Source: Jatrophihabitans sp. GAS493 (lineage in GTDB: Bacteria > Actinomycetota > Actinomycetes > Mycobacteriales > Jatrophihabitantaceae). From it: a DNA stretch of 64,000 nt. The notes beneath the pieces are model-generated. The model ran no database searches and was not told the origin of the DNA. It was given only the letters and a program-made list of their open reading frames with translations. The stretch lies in assembly GCF_900230215.1 (NCBI RefSeq), contig NZ_LT907982.1, positions 1,364,001-1,428,000 of the forward strand, given 5' to 3'. A program made the position numbers and the translations under genes. Every line of letters starts with the position of its first letter. Positions within the stretch are counted from its first letter, which is position 1. Below are positions 1 through 8,734 of the stretch, in pieces.

Positions 1-999
1 CCCGAGATACCAACCCTGATCTCGGCCGACGCGCCGATGCACAGCCAGTACCGGGCGTTGGTGAACAAGGCGTTCCTACCCGGCCGGGTGGCGCAGCTGG
101 AGTCGGAGATCGCCGCGATCGCCGACGAGTTGATCGATCGTTTCATCGACGCCGGCCGGGTCGAGCTGATCGGCCAGTTCGCCGTCGGTCTCCCGCTCAC
201 CGTGATCGCCGACGCGCTCGGGGTCTCCCGGGCGGACCTGCCGACCTTCAAACGGTGGAGTGATGACATCGTCGCCCCGCGATCGGGCCTGCTCACCCGC
301 CCCGAGTTGCTCGCCGCGACCCGCAGCCTGGTCGAGATGCAGCAATACATGGCGCAGCGCTGCGAGCAGCGTCGCCGCGAACCGAGGGACGACCTGCTCA
401 CCGACCTCGTGCAGGCCACCTTCGATGCCGGCGATCGAGCCGGCGAGCAGCTGAGCCTGAACGAGGTGATCGGAATCATCCGGCAATTACTGGTTGCCGG
501 CAACGAGACGACCACCTCGCTCATCGCCAACGTGATGACCCTGCTGATCGAGCACCCGGAGCAGATGCAGGCCGTCCGAGCCGACTCGGCCCAGCTGACA
601 CCGATCATCGAGGAGTCGCTGCGTCTCGATGCACCGATCCAGATGCTGCCGCGCCGGGCCCGGGTGGACGTCGAGATCGGCGGTACCAGGGTGGCGGCCG
701 GAGATCTGCTCTACGTCGTCTACGCCTCGGCCAACCACGATGAGAGCCGATTTGCCGTTCCCGCCGAGTTCGATCCGCAGCGTGCCAATATTCGCAAGCA
801 CCTCGCTTTCGGCAAGGGCGCGCACTTCTGCGTCGGTGCATCGCTGGCCCGGGGGGAGGCCCGGATCGCCTTCGAGCGACTTCTGAGCCGGGCCACTGAC
901 TGGGCGCTGGCGACCGACCGGGACGAACCGGTGCGGCGAGGGCTCTCCATGCAGTTGCGTGGCCTCTCCCATCTCGACCTGACCTTCCGAGCTCGCTGA
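1..999 (+). CDS. cytochrome P450 (5' end outside window)
   Basis: The reading frame is open from base 1 and is cut by the window edge; 332 residues remain of a usual ~400. The sequence shows the I-helix oxygen-binding motif AGNETTTS, the K-helix ExxR (EESLR) and the haem-binding loop FGKGAHFCVGASLARGEAR with the cysteine thiolate ligand. The first visible residues (PTLISADAP, then HSQYR) match the B/C-helix area of soluble bacterial class I P450s, so only about the first 70 residues are missing. It should hydroxylate a small hydrophobic molecule using separate ferredoxin partners, which are not in this window. Its stop overlaps the start of the next dehydrogenase by one base, so the alcohol it makes may be oxidised by that enzyme (inference). 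Confidence 0.95.
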   Translation, partial: PEIPTLISADAPMHSQYRALVNKAFLPGRVAQLESEIAAIADELIDRFIDAGRVELIGQFAVGLPLTVIADALGVSRADLPTFKRWSDDIVAPRSGLLTRPELLAATRSLVEMQQYMAQRCEQRRREPRDDLLTDLVQATFDAGDRAGEQLSLNEVIGIIRQLLVAGNETTTSLIANVMTLLIEHPEQMQAVRADSAQLTPIIEESLRLDAPIQMLPRRARVDVEIGGTRVAAGDLLYVVYASANHDESRFAVPAEFDPQRANIRKHLAFGKGAHFCVGASLARGEARIAFERLLSRATDWALATDRDEPVRRGLSMQLRGLSHLDLTFRAR

Positions 1000-1742
1000 T
1001 GGGCGTGCTGCTCATCAGCGGGGCCGCCGGCGGCATCGGTGCGGCACTATGTGAGTCGCTGGCCCGGCGCGGACACACCGTGGTCGGCGGCGACATCGCA
1101 CCCGGACGGCCGCCGGGGGCGGCGGCGACCATGCATCTGGACGTCACCGACGCCGGGTCGTGGGCCCAGGTCGTCGCCGCGGTCGGTGAGCGCTACGGCC
1201 GACTCGACGGGCTGGTCAACAACGCCGGAGTGCTCGGAGTGGGTAGCCTGCTCGACCTCTCCCCGGCCGACTTCGACGCTGTCTGCGCGGTGAATCAGCG
1301 GGGCTGCTTCCTCGGGATGCGCGCGGCGGCGGCGTCGATGCGCCACACCGGCGGCGGGTCGATCGTGAACCTCTCCTCGGTGGCCGGCCTCGGCGGATCG
1401 GCCGACCTCTTCGCCTATACGACGACGAAGTGGGCCGTGCGGGGTATGACCCGATCGGCCGCGCTGGAGCTCGGACCGTTGGGTATCCGGGTCAACGCGG
1501 TACTGCCGGGAACCGTCGCCGCCGGGCTGGCCGACGGGGTCGATGACCAGGCCCGGGCCGAATTCTTCGAGCGTCTGCCGCTGGGGCGAAAGGCTCATCC
1601 GGTCGAGATCGCCGACGCCGTGGCCTATCTGCTGGGGCCGGAGAGTAGCTATCTGACCGGCACCGATCTGGTGGTCGACGGTGGTCTCAGCGCCCGCGTG
1701 CCGATGCCACCGCGCCTGAGCCCGCCTGAGCCCGCCTGCTAG
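999..1742 (+). CDS. short-chain dehydrogenase/reductase (SDR)
   Basis: A 247-residue classical SDR. It has an N-terminal glycine-rich nucleotide-binding loop (SGAAGGIG), the structural LVNNAG motif, a catalytic serine in NLSSVAG and YTTTK holding the Tyr-xxx-Lys pair, and PG after the substrate loop. The start codon overlaps the P450 stop (TGATG), implying one transcript and coupled translation. It probably oxidises an alcohol to a ketone with NAD(P), plausibly the P450 product. Its stop overlaps the convergent lyase gene by four bases. Substrate unknown. Confidence 0.92.
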   Translation: MGVLLISGAAGGIGAALCESLARRGHTVVGGDIAPGRPPGAAATMHLDVTDAGSWAQVVAAVGERYGRLDGLVNNAGVLGVGSLLDLSPADFDAVCAVNQRGCFLGMRAAAASMRHTGGGSIVNLSSVAGLGGSADLFAYTTTKWAVRGMTRSAALELGPLGIRVNAVLPGTVAAGLADGVDDQARAEFFERLPLGRKAHPVEIADAVAYLLGPESSYLTGTDLVVDGGLSARVPMPPRLSPPEPAC

Positions 1743-2638
1743 CGGGCGCGGGCCACCAGGCTGCGGGCCTTCTCGTAGTCGTGCACGAGCACCGTCTCAC
1801 CGCTGGCGGTCAGGGCGGCCGGGCGGCCCTGGGCGAGTACCTCTTCGTAGAGCTCGATCAGCTCCTGGGCCGCCTCGATCTCCTCGGCGCTGGGTGTGAA
1901 GATCTCATGGATGATCGCGACGTGCGGCGGGTAGAACGTCGAGAGCGCGGTGAAGCCCTGCCGGCGTGACTCCACGCCCCGACGGCGTACCTCCGCGTAG
2001 TCACGGTAGTCGGGTGCGTAGACGATGTCGCTGACGCCGATGTGCGCGGCGGCGGCGGCGACCACTGCCTGCGACTTCATCGGCTGGAAGACCGGGTTCA
2101 GATCGCCGTTCGGCTCTAGGAGTGGGATGCCCATCTCGACGCTCATGTCGCCTGGGCCGAACATCAGCGACACCACCTGCGGGTGACGGCTGATCTCCTT
2201 GATATCCATCATCGCGCCGGATGCCTCCACGATCGCGTAGATGTCCGGGGTCGCCCCGTGTTCGGCCAGGAGTTCGATGATCTCCAGCAACTCCTCGTAG
2301 GACTCGAGCTTCGGGTACGCCATGCAGCCCACCCCCGCCTCGGCCAGCGCGATGACGTCCTCGCGCCCCCACACGGTGCTGAGATGATTCGGCCGGGCCA
2401 GCGTCGGGCGGCCGCCGAAGAACGAAGGGTCGCGCAGGTAGCCGACGGCGCGCTCGCGGGCCGGCTCCTTGCTGGCCGGGGGGACGGAGTCCTCGAGGTC
2501 GAGGAAGATCATGTCGGCTGGAATGTCCGGGATCTTGGCCCACTTGTAGTCGTCCATGATCGGTGTCTCGAAGATGCTTCGAATCGAGCGGTAAGCGGCC
2601 CGACGGGTGGCGTCTGCGTCGCTGTGGTTGGTGCTCAT
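1739..2638 (-). CDS. HpcH/HpaI (CitE-like) CoA-ester lyase
   Basis: A 299-residue TIM-barrel protein of the HpcH/HpaI aldolase / citrate lyase beta family. The FLDLEDSVPP segment carries the acidic residues used for Mg2+ and CoA-ester binding, and FGPGDMSVEMG is the family's metal-site loop (usually GPEDLxxxLG). Such proteins cleave or form malyl-, citramalyl- or methylmalyl-CoA type beta-hydroxyacyl-CoA esters. Its ATG overlaps the TGA of the upstream CoA-transferase by one base, so the two form a translationally coupled pair: CoA activation followed by C-C cleavage. The exact substrate cannot be read from the sequence. Confidence 0.88.
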   Translation of the reverse strand: MSTNHSDADATRRAAYRSIRSIFETPIMDDYKWAKIPDIPADMIFLDLEDSVPPASKEPARERAVGYLRDPSFFGGRPTLARPNHLSTVWGREDVIALAEAGVGCMAYPKLESYEELLEIIELLAEHGATPDIYAIVEASGAMMDIKEISRHPQVVSLMFGPGDMSVEMGIPLLEPNGDLNPVFQPMKSQAVVAAAAAHIGVSDIVYAPDYRDYAEVRRRGVESRRQGFTALSTFYPPHVAIIHEIFTPSAEEIEAAQELIELYEEVLAQGRPAALTASGETVLVHDYEKARSLVARAR

Positions 2639-3831
2639 CAGATGACTCCCAGCTTGTGCAACTCGGCTACTTTCTCCTCGGGAATTCCGAGCCAGTCCTG
2701 ATAGACGAGGGCGTTGTCCTCGCCGAGCTTCGGGCCGACGCGCCAGACCTGCCCGGGGCGCTGATGCAGCATCGGGACGACGCCCTGCATGCGCACCTGG
2801 CCGAGGTCGGGGTCGGCGACGGAGATGATGTCCCCGCGTTCGGCGTATGTCTTGTCGTTGACGATGTCCTCGGCGCTGAAGATGCGGGAGGCGACCACCT
2901 CAAGGGCGCTCATCGCGTGCAGGCACTCATCGGCCGTCCGCTGCGAGATCCACTCCGAGAGGAGCTTGTCGAGGCGATCCTTGCGTTCGGCCTGCTGGGC
3001 TGCGGTGTCGTAGTCGGCCAGTGGCTCGCCGAGAAGCTGGGCGATGTTGCGAACCGAGCGGGGCGTGGCCGAGGTGACGGTCAGCCAGATGTCGTCGGAG
3101 GTCGAGTAGGTATTCACTACCGCGCCCGGGGCGACGGCCATCTGGTTTCCGGCCCGCTCGGGGGAGACCCCGAACTGGTCGTAGAAGATGACCTGCCACT
3201 CGATGAGCCGGTAGAGGGTTTCGAAGAGCGCGATGTCGATCCATTCGCCTTCGAAATCCGGATCATTGCGCCGCACCAGCGCGGCCGACACCGCGAAGGC
3301 GCCCATCAGCGCCGTGGTCGTGTCAGCGTGCGAGAAGCCGGTATGAACCGGGGGGCCGTCCGGAAAGCCGGTGACGTGGACGACGCCGCTGCGGGCCTCG
3401 CCGACCTTTCCGAATCCCGGATCGTTGTAGTTCGAGGCGGTGGCGCCGTTGCCGGTGATCTGCAGCATCACCGCGCGCGGGTTCACCGCATGCACGCCGG
3501 CCCAGTCCAGGCCCCATTTCTTCAGGGTGTCTACCCGGAAGTTGGTCACCACGACGTCGGCCCAGGCCACCAGTTCGCGCGCGACGGCCTGCCCCTCCGG
3601 GTTGCGTAGGTCCAGCGTCACTGAACGCTTGTTGCGGGCTGAGACCTTCCACCACAGGTGCACGCCGTCCTTGGTGGGCCCCTGGTGCCGGCCCGGGTCG
3701 CCATGCAGCGGGTCCTCGACGTGCACCACGTCGGCGCCGAGGTCAGCCATCAGCGTGCCGGCCAGTGGGCCCGCGATGACGTGCGCGAACTCTACGATCT
3801 TTACCCCGGATAGGGCCGGAATGCTCACCAT
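2638..3831 (-). CDS. type III CoA-transferase (CaiB/BaiF)
   Basis: A 397-residue family III CoA-transferase. The N-terminal FAHVIAGPLAGTLMADLGADV segment forms the CoA-binding Rossmann part, and the catalytic aspartate is in SHADTTTALMG near residue 170. The family moves CoA between carboxylic acids through an aspartyl-CoA thioester. It is first in a two-gene minus-strand operon with the CoA-ester lyase and is divergent from the aldehyde dehydrogenase, sharing the intergenic region that carries promoter element A. It is strikingly similar along its length to the second CoA-transferase at 10709-11944 (shared HLWWKVS, RNKRSVT, GFGKVGEARSGVV), so the two are recent paralogues or subunits of one enzyme. 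Confidence 0.93.
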   Translation of the reverse strand: MVSIPALSGVKIVEFAHVIAGPLAGTLMADLGADVVHVEDPLHGDPGRHQGPTKDGVHLWWKVSARNKRSVTLDLRNPEGQAVARELVAWADVVVTNFRVDTLKKWGLDWAGVHAVNPRAVMLQITGNGATASNYNDPGFGKVGEARSGVVHVTGFPDGPPVHTGFSHADTTTALMGAFAVSAALVRRNDPDFEGEWIDIALFETLYRLIEWQVIFYDQFGVSPERAGNQMAVAPGAVVNTYSTSDDIWLTVTSATPRSVRNIAQLLGEPLADYDTAAQQAERKDRLDKLLSEWISQRTADECLHAMSALEVVASRIFSAEDIVNDKTYAERGDIISVADPDLGQVRMQGVVPMLHQRPGQVWRVGPKLGEDNALVYQDWLGIPEEKVAELHKLGVI

Positions 3832-3887
3832 CAGTCTGTCTCACCCATTCCGTTGCCACTCGGTTGTCGCGCAATGTTGATCGCCTA

Positions 3888-3926
3888 GTGACTAACCTAG
3901 GGTTTTATGCGCATGATAGTCAAGAA
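3888..3926 (+). promoter_or_regulatory. promoter with shared element A (candidate GntR operator)
   Basis: A -35-like GTGACT at 3888-3893 is followed by the AT-rich element TTTTATGCGCATGATAGTCA (3903-3922), which contains a possible -10, CATGAT, at 3912-3917. Related elements occur at 12567-12590 and 7891-7914, and the core ATTTATGCGCAT recurs upstream of the amidohydrolase. It lies between the divergent CoA-transferase and the aldehyde dehydrogenase. Binding by the GntR protein encoded at 6922-7746 is inference. Confidence 0.55.
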
Positions 3927-4001
3927 CATCATTATCGGGTCACACCGGCCCGATGTCGAACCGGCCGCCGCGGCTGGCCGGCACGGAGTGAAGGGAAGCC
4001 A

Positions 4002-5492
4002 ATGTCTGTCGACTTGACGGAGAAACCAAAGGAAGCGATCGATGCTCGGTGGGACGCCCTGCCGCTGCTCATCGGGGGTGCGTTCGTGGCCGGCCGGGGG
4101 GAACCGATCGTCGTCGAGAACCCGGCCACCGAGCAGGTCATCGCCCGGATCGCGACGGCCGACGCCGAGCAGGTCGACGCTGCCGTCGGCGCGGCCCGTC
4201 AGGCGTTCACATCAGGACCGTGGGCGTCGATGACCGGCCGCGACCGCCGGGCCGCCCTGCATCGCTTCGCCGATACCTTCGAGGCCTACGCCGATCGCTT
4301 CGCCGAGGCCATCATCGCCGAGCTCGGGACGCCCATCTCGATCGCCGGGCCGCTGCACGTGGTGTGGCCCATCGATCACCTGCGCTGGTATGCCGATCAA
4401 GCCGCGGTGGATCGCACTGAGGATCTCGGGGTGCACAGCCGTCCGGTGGCCTCGAAGAGCGAGGTCGCCTACCGGCCGGTCGGAGTGGTTGCGGCCATCT
4501 CGGCCTACAACTTCCCGTTGACGCTGGCCGTGCACAAGCTGGGCGCCGCGCTGGCCGCCGGCTGCACGGTGGTGCTCATGCCGTCCCCGCGAACGCCGAT
4601 CTCGACGATGCTGCTGGCCCAGGCGATCGCCGAGTGCGGCCTGCCGGAGGGGGTCGTCAACGTCATCGCCGGCGAGGCCGAGGTTGCCCGTCGGCTGACT
4701 GAGCACCCCGGCGTGGACAAGATCGCGTTCACCGGATCAACGGCGGTCGGGACCGAGGTCATGCGGCAGGCGGCGGCGAATCTACGCGGCGTCGTCCTGG
4801 AGCTCGGAGGTAAGTCACCGGCCATCCTGATGCCTGGCAGCGACATCGCCGCCGTCACGCCCGGCCTGCACCTGAGGTACTGCCGAAACGGTGGCCAGGC
4901 CTGCGCCGCACCGACCCGGCTGCTCGTGCCGCGGGAGGACTGGGAGGAGTTCCTCGCCGTCAGCCGGCGCGTCTACGCCGAGATCCCGGTCGGTGATCCG
5001 CTCGACCCGGCGACGGTCGTGGGTCCGATGATCTCCCAAGCCCACCGCGATCGCGTCGAGGGTTATGTGAACGCAGCCATCGCCCAGGGAGCCACCGTCG
5101 TCGCCGGCGGTGGTCGGCCGGAGATCGCCCATGGTTGGTACACCAACCCGGTGCTGCTCTGCGACGTCGACAACTCCTGGCCGATCGCCCAGGAGGAGGT
5201 CTTCGGTCCGGTCGCCATCGCCACGCCCTACGACGACCTGGAGGAGGCGGTCGCGCTGGCCAATGATTCCCGCTACGGGCTGCACGCCTATCTCTTCTCA
5301 CCCGACCTCGACGCGGCCCGGGCGCTGGCCGGGCGATTGCGGGTCGGCGCGGTGACGATCAACGGCGGCGGCGGCTTCCGCCCGGACGCGCCGATGGGCG
5401 GCTTCGGCGTCAGCGGGGTGGGGCGTGAGGTCGGCAAGTGGGGGATCCTCGAGTATCTGGAGCCCCAGCACATCCAATGGGCCACCGGCTGA
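4002..5492 (+). CDS. aldehyde dehydrogenase (NAD(P)+)
   Basis: A 496-residue ALDH-superfamily enzyme of normal length. Visible motifs are the nucleotide-site FTGSTAVG, the general-base glutamate in LELGGKSP, the catalytic cysteine in GGQACAAPTR and the late EEVFGPV. The frame is open upstream to 3864, but that extension is arginine-rich and crosses the promoter. I place the start at 4002 because GAAGGGA lies about 5 bases before it and the sequence from there (MSVDLTEKP) reads as a normal ALDH N-terminus. It should oxidise an aldehyde intermediate of the island to the acid. It is monocistronic, with the convergent amidohydrolase downstream. Confidence 0.93.
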   Translation: MSVDLTEKPKEAIDARWDALPLLIGGAFVAGRGEPIVVENPATEQVIARIATADAEQVDAAVGAARQAFTSGPWASMTGRDRRAALHRFADTFEAYADRFAEAIIAELGTPISIAGPLHVVWPIDHLRWYADQAAVDRTEDLGVHSRPVASKSEVAYRPVGVVAAISAYNFPLTLAVHKLGAALAAGCTVVLMPSPRTPISTMLLAQAIAECGLPEGVVNVIAGEAEVARRLTEHPGVDKIAFTGSTAVGTEVMRQAAANLRGVVLELGGKSPAILMPGSDIAAVTPGLHLRYCRNGGQACAAPTRLLVPREDWEEFLAVSRRVYAEIPVGDPLDPATVVGPMISQAHRDRVEGYVNAAIAQGATVVAGGGRPEIAHGWYTNPVLLCDVDNSWPIAQEEVFGPVAIATPYDDLEEAVALANDSRYGLHAYLFSPDLDAARALAGRLRVGAVTINGGGGFRPDAPMGGFGVSGVGREVGKWGILEYLEPQHIQWATG

Positions 5493-5575
5493 GTGCAGCG
5501 CGCAGACGGCGGGGGCCCGCGACCCTAGTCGCGGTCCCCCGCCGTTAGCAGGAATTCCTTGGCGGCGCCGCAGTC

Positions 5576-6844
5576 TTACTGCGGCAGTTCGATGTTGTAC
5601 AGCTCGACGGCGTTGTCCTGAAGCACGCGCTTCTTGACGTCAACCGGCAGGTCGGCGAGCACCCGGATGAAGTGCTCCTTCGGGTTGGGGTAGAGGCAGG
5701 TCGGGTGTGGAATGTCCGTCTCCACCAGCACATTGTTGACGCCGATCGTCTCGATGAGCTTCTCCGGACCGCTCTTCTCGAACCAGAACATCACGTAGAT
5801 GTGGTCACGGAAGTACTCCGACGGGCGCTTGCGGGTCATGTTGACCTCGTCCTCCTCGGTCACCATCTCGTCGAACTGGAACTCCAGTGCCTCGAGCATG
5901 AACGGGATCCAGCCGATGCCGCTCTCGGCCGAGACGATCTTCAGATTGGGGAAGCGGTCGAAGAGGTCGCTCATGCACAGGTTCACGATGATGCGCAGAT
6001 TGCTCATGTACATCTGGGTCGAGAACGCGGCCAGCCGCCGCTGGTGGCCGAACTGCGACCAGGTCGGGCTCACGGCGGAGCCGCTTAGCCGCTGCGTGGA
6101 GCGCGGCTGGTTGCGGGAGTTTCGGATCGCTTCGATCTCCTCCTTTCGGGAGCCGGCACCGATGTGGAAGTTCGCGACCAGGTGGTTGTCGTTCAACAGC
6201 TGCCACATCGGAGTCCAGTAGTCCTCCCAGAGTTCGGGCAGGCCGATCATCTCCGGCTTGTCCGACATGGTGAAGCCCTTCATACCCCGGGCGGAGAGGC
6301 GCTTGATCTCACCCACGGTGAGGTCCATGTCCCAGACCGGGAGCAGCCCCTGTGGGAAGAGCCGGCCGTTGGACTCGGTCTGCACGTCGATGAGGAAATC
6401 GTTGTAGATCTGCAGCACTGCGGTCCGCAGTTCGAGATCCTCGATGGCGAAGATGTGATTGGATGCGAAGCCGATGCCGTTGGGGTAGAGGATCTGGGCG
6501 TAGACGCCGATGCTGTCGAGCAGCTCCAGCCGCTCCTTCACGGCAAAGGCCGACTTGTCGATCAGCTCGTAGGGCTGCACGACGTGGGTGCCGTGGACCT
6601 TGTGGGCGTTGCCATCCTTGTCGGTCTGGATGGTGTTGCCGCCGATGCTGGCCCAGAGCTCACCCTCGATGTACCAGGCAGTGATGCCGTCGACGGTTCG
6701 CAGGATCGGCATCCGGTTGATCAGGTGCTCCGGCGCTCGCGACGTCCACAGCTCCGCTGGTTCTGTGAAGTGCGCGTCGCAGTCGATGATCCTGACATCT
6801 TTCAGGGTGTCGACCTCGGCCGGTGATGTTTCCATGACAGTCAT
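5576..6844 (-). CDS. amidohydrolase-family metal-dependent hydrolase/decarboxylase (ACMSD type)
   Basis: A 422-residue TIM-barrel protein of the amidohydrolase-2 family. The first metal motif appears as IIDCDAHFTEP (D-x-H), further ligands are plausible in NFHIGAG, and the last catalytic Asp is in ETDIPHP. This family contains ACMSD-like decarboxylases, hydratases of aromatic ring-cleavage products, and lactone or C-C hydrolases; which one applies here is unknown. GGAGG at 6849-6853 lies 4 bases before the chosen ATG; a second ATG three codons later is also possible. The gene has its own promoter region with element B and lies next to the GntR regulator. Confidence 0.88.
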   Translation of the reverse strand: MTVMETSPAEVDTLKDVRIIDCDAHFTEPAELWTSRAPEHLINRMPILRTVDGITAWYIEGELWASIGGNTIQTDKDGNAHKVHGTHVVQPYELIDKSAFAVKERLELLDSIGVYAQILYPNGIGFASNHIFAIEDLELRTAVLQIYNDFLIDVQTESNGRLFPQGLLPVWDMDLTVGEIKRLSARGMKGFTMSDKPEMIGLPELWEDYWTPMWQLLNDNHLVANFHIGAGSRKEEIEAIRNSRNQPRSTQRLSGSAVSPTWSQFGHQRRLAAFSTQMYMSNLRIIVNLCMSDLFDRFPNLKIVSAESGIGWIPFMLEALEFQFDEMVTEEDEVNMTRKRPSEYFRDHIYVMFWFEKSGPEKLIETIGVNNVLVETDIPHPTCLYPNPKEHFIRVLADLPVDVKKRVLQDNAVELYNIELPQ

Positions 6845-6895
6845 GGAGCCTCCATCTGAAAAGCAAGTAGTGGGATGACTCCATTTAAGCGGTTG

Positions 6896-6907
6896 ATGCG
6901 CATAAAT
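6896..6907 (-). promoter_or_regulatory. shared promoter element B
   Basis: On the minus strand this reads ATTTATGCGCAT, matching 11 of 12 bases of element A. It lies in the 77-bp gap between the amidohydrolase start and the stop of the GntR gene, so it serves the amidohydrolase. The 3' half of element A (GATAGTCA) is not conserved here, which lowers confidence. Confidence 0.45.
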
Positions 6908-6921
6908 ACAAGGACAGCTGG

Positions 6922-7746
6922 CTAACTCCAGTCGACGACGTCGTCCATCCGGGCCGGATACCGGATCTCGCAGTACTGCTGGTAGTGCTCCATGTGCTCG
7001 CGCATCAGCTTGTCCGCCCGGCGGGCGTCGTGCTTCTCGATGGCCTTGGTGATGGCCTCGTGCTGATGGATCACCTCGGGGCGATCCTCGGCCGAGAAGA
7101 GCACGGTGGTGACGCGCTGCGACCAGATGCTCTGGATCGACTTCGCCGCCAGCGCGATCACCGGATTGCCGCCGGCGTCGCAGACCGTGGCGTGAAACCC
7201 GCTGGTGACCGCGGCGTAGGTCGAGTCGTCCGTGGTCGGCTCCTTGCCCCGCTCCATCGCCGCCCGTACCCGTTCAGCCGCCTCGTTGCCCGGCTGCTGG
7301 GCGGCCATGCGAGCTAGCAGGGCTTCGTACTCGGTGCGGGCTTCGAGCAGTTGACGGTAGGTCGCTCCGATCGACTGCAGATGCAGCGTCGACATCTGGC
7401 CGAAGTTCTGCGGGTCCATCGAGGCGACGATCGGGCCGCCGCCCGGGCCGGTCTTGATGGTGACCAGTCCGTTGACTTCGAGGATCCGCAGCGCTTCGCG
7501 CAGCGAGCCGCGTCCGATATCGAAGCGTTCGAGCATGACGCTCTCCGGCGGCAGCATCGCTCCAGCCTGCAGGTCCTGGCGCTTGATGTCGCGCAGAATC
7601 TGACGAGCCACGGTCTCAGCGATCTTCTCGGTGCGCCGGCGAGACGTGACGCGCCCCATGTCCGCGACGTTGTTCGCGGTTGTCCCTGCTGGTGGCACCG
7701 TGCCCTCCGGTTCATCGTGTGCGGTCGGGTGACGCGCGACCCTCAC
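6922..7746 (-). CDS. GntR-family transcriptional regulator, FadR/FCD subfamily
   Basis: The protein has 274 residues from the GTG at 7746. The winged helix-turn-helix is visible near residues 40-105 (AGAMLPPESVMLERFDIG, then GSLREALRILEVNGLV), followed by an all-helical FCD ligand-binding domain of ~150 residues with histidines (GFHATV, HQHEAI, MREHMEHY) of the kind that bind a metal or carboxylate effector. No Shine-Dalgarno supports the first GTG; ATG at 7659 (MGRVTSRRRTEK) is an alternative start. It is divergent from the SDR operon at 7931 and central in the island. The effector is probably a pathway acid or acyl-CoA (inference). Confidence 0.92.
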   Translation of the reverse strand: MRVARHPTAHDEPEGTVPPAGTTANNVADMGRVTSRRRTEKIAETVARQILRDIKRQDLQAGAMLPPESVMLERFDIGRGSLREALRILEVNGLVTIKTGPGGGPIVASMDPQNFGQMSTLHLQSIGATYRQLLEARTEYEALLARMAAQQPGNEAAERVRAAMERGKEPTTDDSTYAAVTSGFHATVCDAGGNPVIALAAKSIQSIWSQRVTTVLFSAEDRPEVIHQHEAITKAIEKHDARRADKLMREHMEHYQQYCEIRYPARMDDVVDWS

Positions 7747-7876
7747 AGGTTACCGGGAGGTTCGAGCCGCGCCCGCGACATTGCGGCCCGGTGTCCCCTC
7801 CCCAAAAGCCCCGTCCTGAAAGTATGCAGTTTATTCGGTGAAATAGGTGCATCTCGGAGGAAGTTCTTCTGATCCG

Positions 7877-7914
7877 TTGACTCTACGGCATTCTATCGGA
7901 TAATAATCAGAGAT
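7877..7914 (+). promoter_or_regulatory. promoter with shared element D
   Basis: TTGACT (7877-7882), a 16-bp spacer and GATAAT (7899-7904) form a good vegetative promoter. The -10 lies inside TTCTATCGGATAATAATCAG (7891-7910), which resembles elements A and C with one base fewer in the middle. It lies in the divergent region between the GntR gene and the SDR operon, the usual position for an autoregulatory operator. Confidence 0.6.
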
Positions 7915-7930
7915 TCGGATGGAGGCACGT

Positions 7931-8734
7931 GTGAACGAATCTGAGCCCGCAGCGGCTTCGCCGTCGAGCAAGGTGGCGGTGGTAACTGGAGCGACTCGCG
8001 GCATCGGGCGGGCGACGACCCAGCGACTGGCCGACCGCGGAGTGGCCGTCGTGATGAACGGCCGTGATCCCGAAACGTTGGAACTCGAGGTGAAGCGGGT
8101 CCTCGACACCGGCGGCCGAGCAGTGGGCGTGCGCGGCAGCGTCAACAACCCGGAGCTGCCGCAACTGCTCATCGACACTGCGGTGCGGGAGTTCGGGGGC
8201 ATCGACTACGTCGTGAACAACGCCGCGACCACCGCGACCTACGGGAAGATGATGGATGTCGACCGGGACGGCTTCGTCAAGACCATGGTCGCGAACACCT
8301 GGCCGGCACTCGCCCTGGTGCAGTGCGCGGTCCGGGCCGGCCTGCGCGACGGGGCCGTGGTGAACGTCTCGACCACCGGCGCCCAGCGAGTGCATTCGGT
8401 GACCGGCCCCTACACCGCAAGCAAGGCGGCGTTGGAGAGCATGACGGCCACCCTGGCCCGTGAATTGGGTCCGTTGGGAATCACGGTGAACGCCGTGGCC
8501 CCCGGACTGGTGCGGACCGACCTGGCCCGGGTGCTCTGGGAGGGTGATCGACTGCCCCAGGAGGAGCGCCTGGTTCCCCTGCAGCGCCTCGGTGAGCCGG
8601 ATGACATCGCGGGGGCGATCGCCTTCCTGCTCGGCCCGGACGCCCGCTGGGTCACCGGTTCAGTCATCCGGGTCGATGGCGGCCGGTTCCACGTCGGTGG
8701 CGAACCGGCCGACCTCATCGGTGTCTACGAATGA
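7931..8734 (+). CDS. short-chain dehydrogenase/reductase (SDR)
   Basis: A classical SDR with VVTGATRGIG at the N-terminus, VVNNAAT (NNAG variant), a catalytic Ser in NVSTTGAQ and Tyr-Lys in YTASK, and APGLVRTDLAR. I start it at the GTG at 7931 because GGAGG (7921-7925) lies five bases upstream; the ATG at 7919 would overlap that ribosome site. That gives 267 residues. It is first in a four-gene operon (SDR, phosphotransferase, luciferase-like oxidoreductase, CoA-transferase) driven by the promoter at 7877. It probably acts on a hydroxy- or ketoacyl intermediate. Confidence 0.92.
   Translation: MNESEPAAASPSSKVAVVTGATRGIGRATTQRLADRGVAVVMNGRDPETLELEVKRVLDTGGRAVGVRGSVNNPELPQLLIDTAVREFGGIDYVVNNAATTATYGKMMDVDRDGFVKTMVANTWPALALVQCAVRAGLRDGAVVNVSTTGAQRVHSVTGPYTASKAALESMTATLARELGPLGITVNAVAPGLVRTDLARVLWEGDRLPQEERLVPLQRLGEPDDIAGAIAFLLGPDARWVTGSVIRVDGGRFHVGGEPADLIGVYE

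Noticed and set aside
1739-3831. Itaconate degradation operon (CoA-transferase plus CitE-like lyase).
   Set aside because: The required itaconyl/mesaconyl-CoA hydratase is not adjacent, and the wider context is a larger acyl-CoA pathway.
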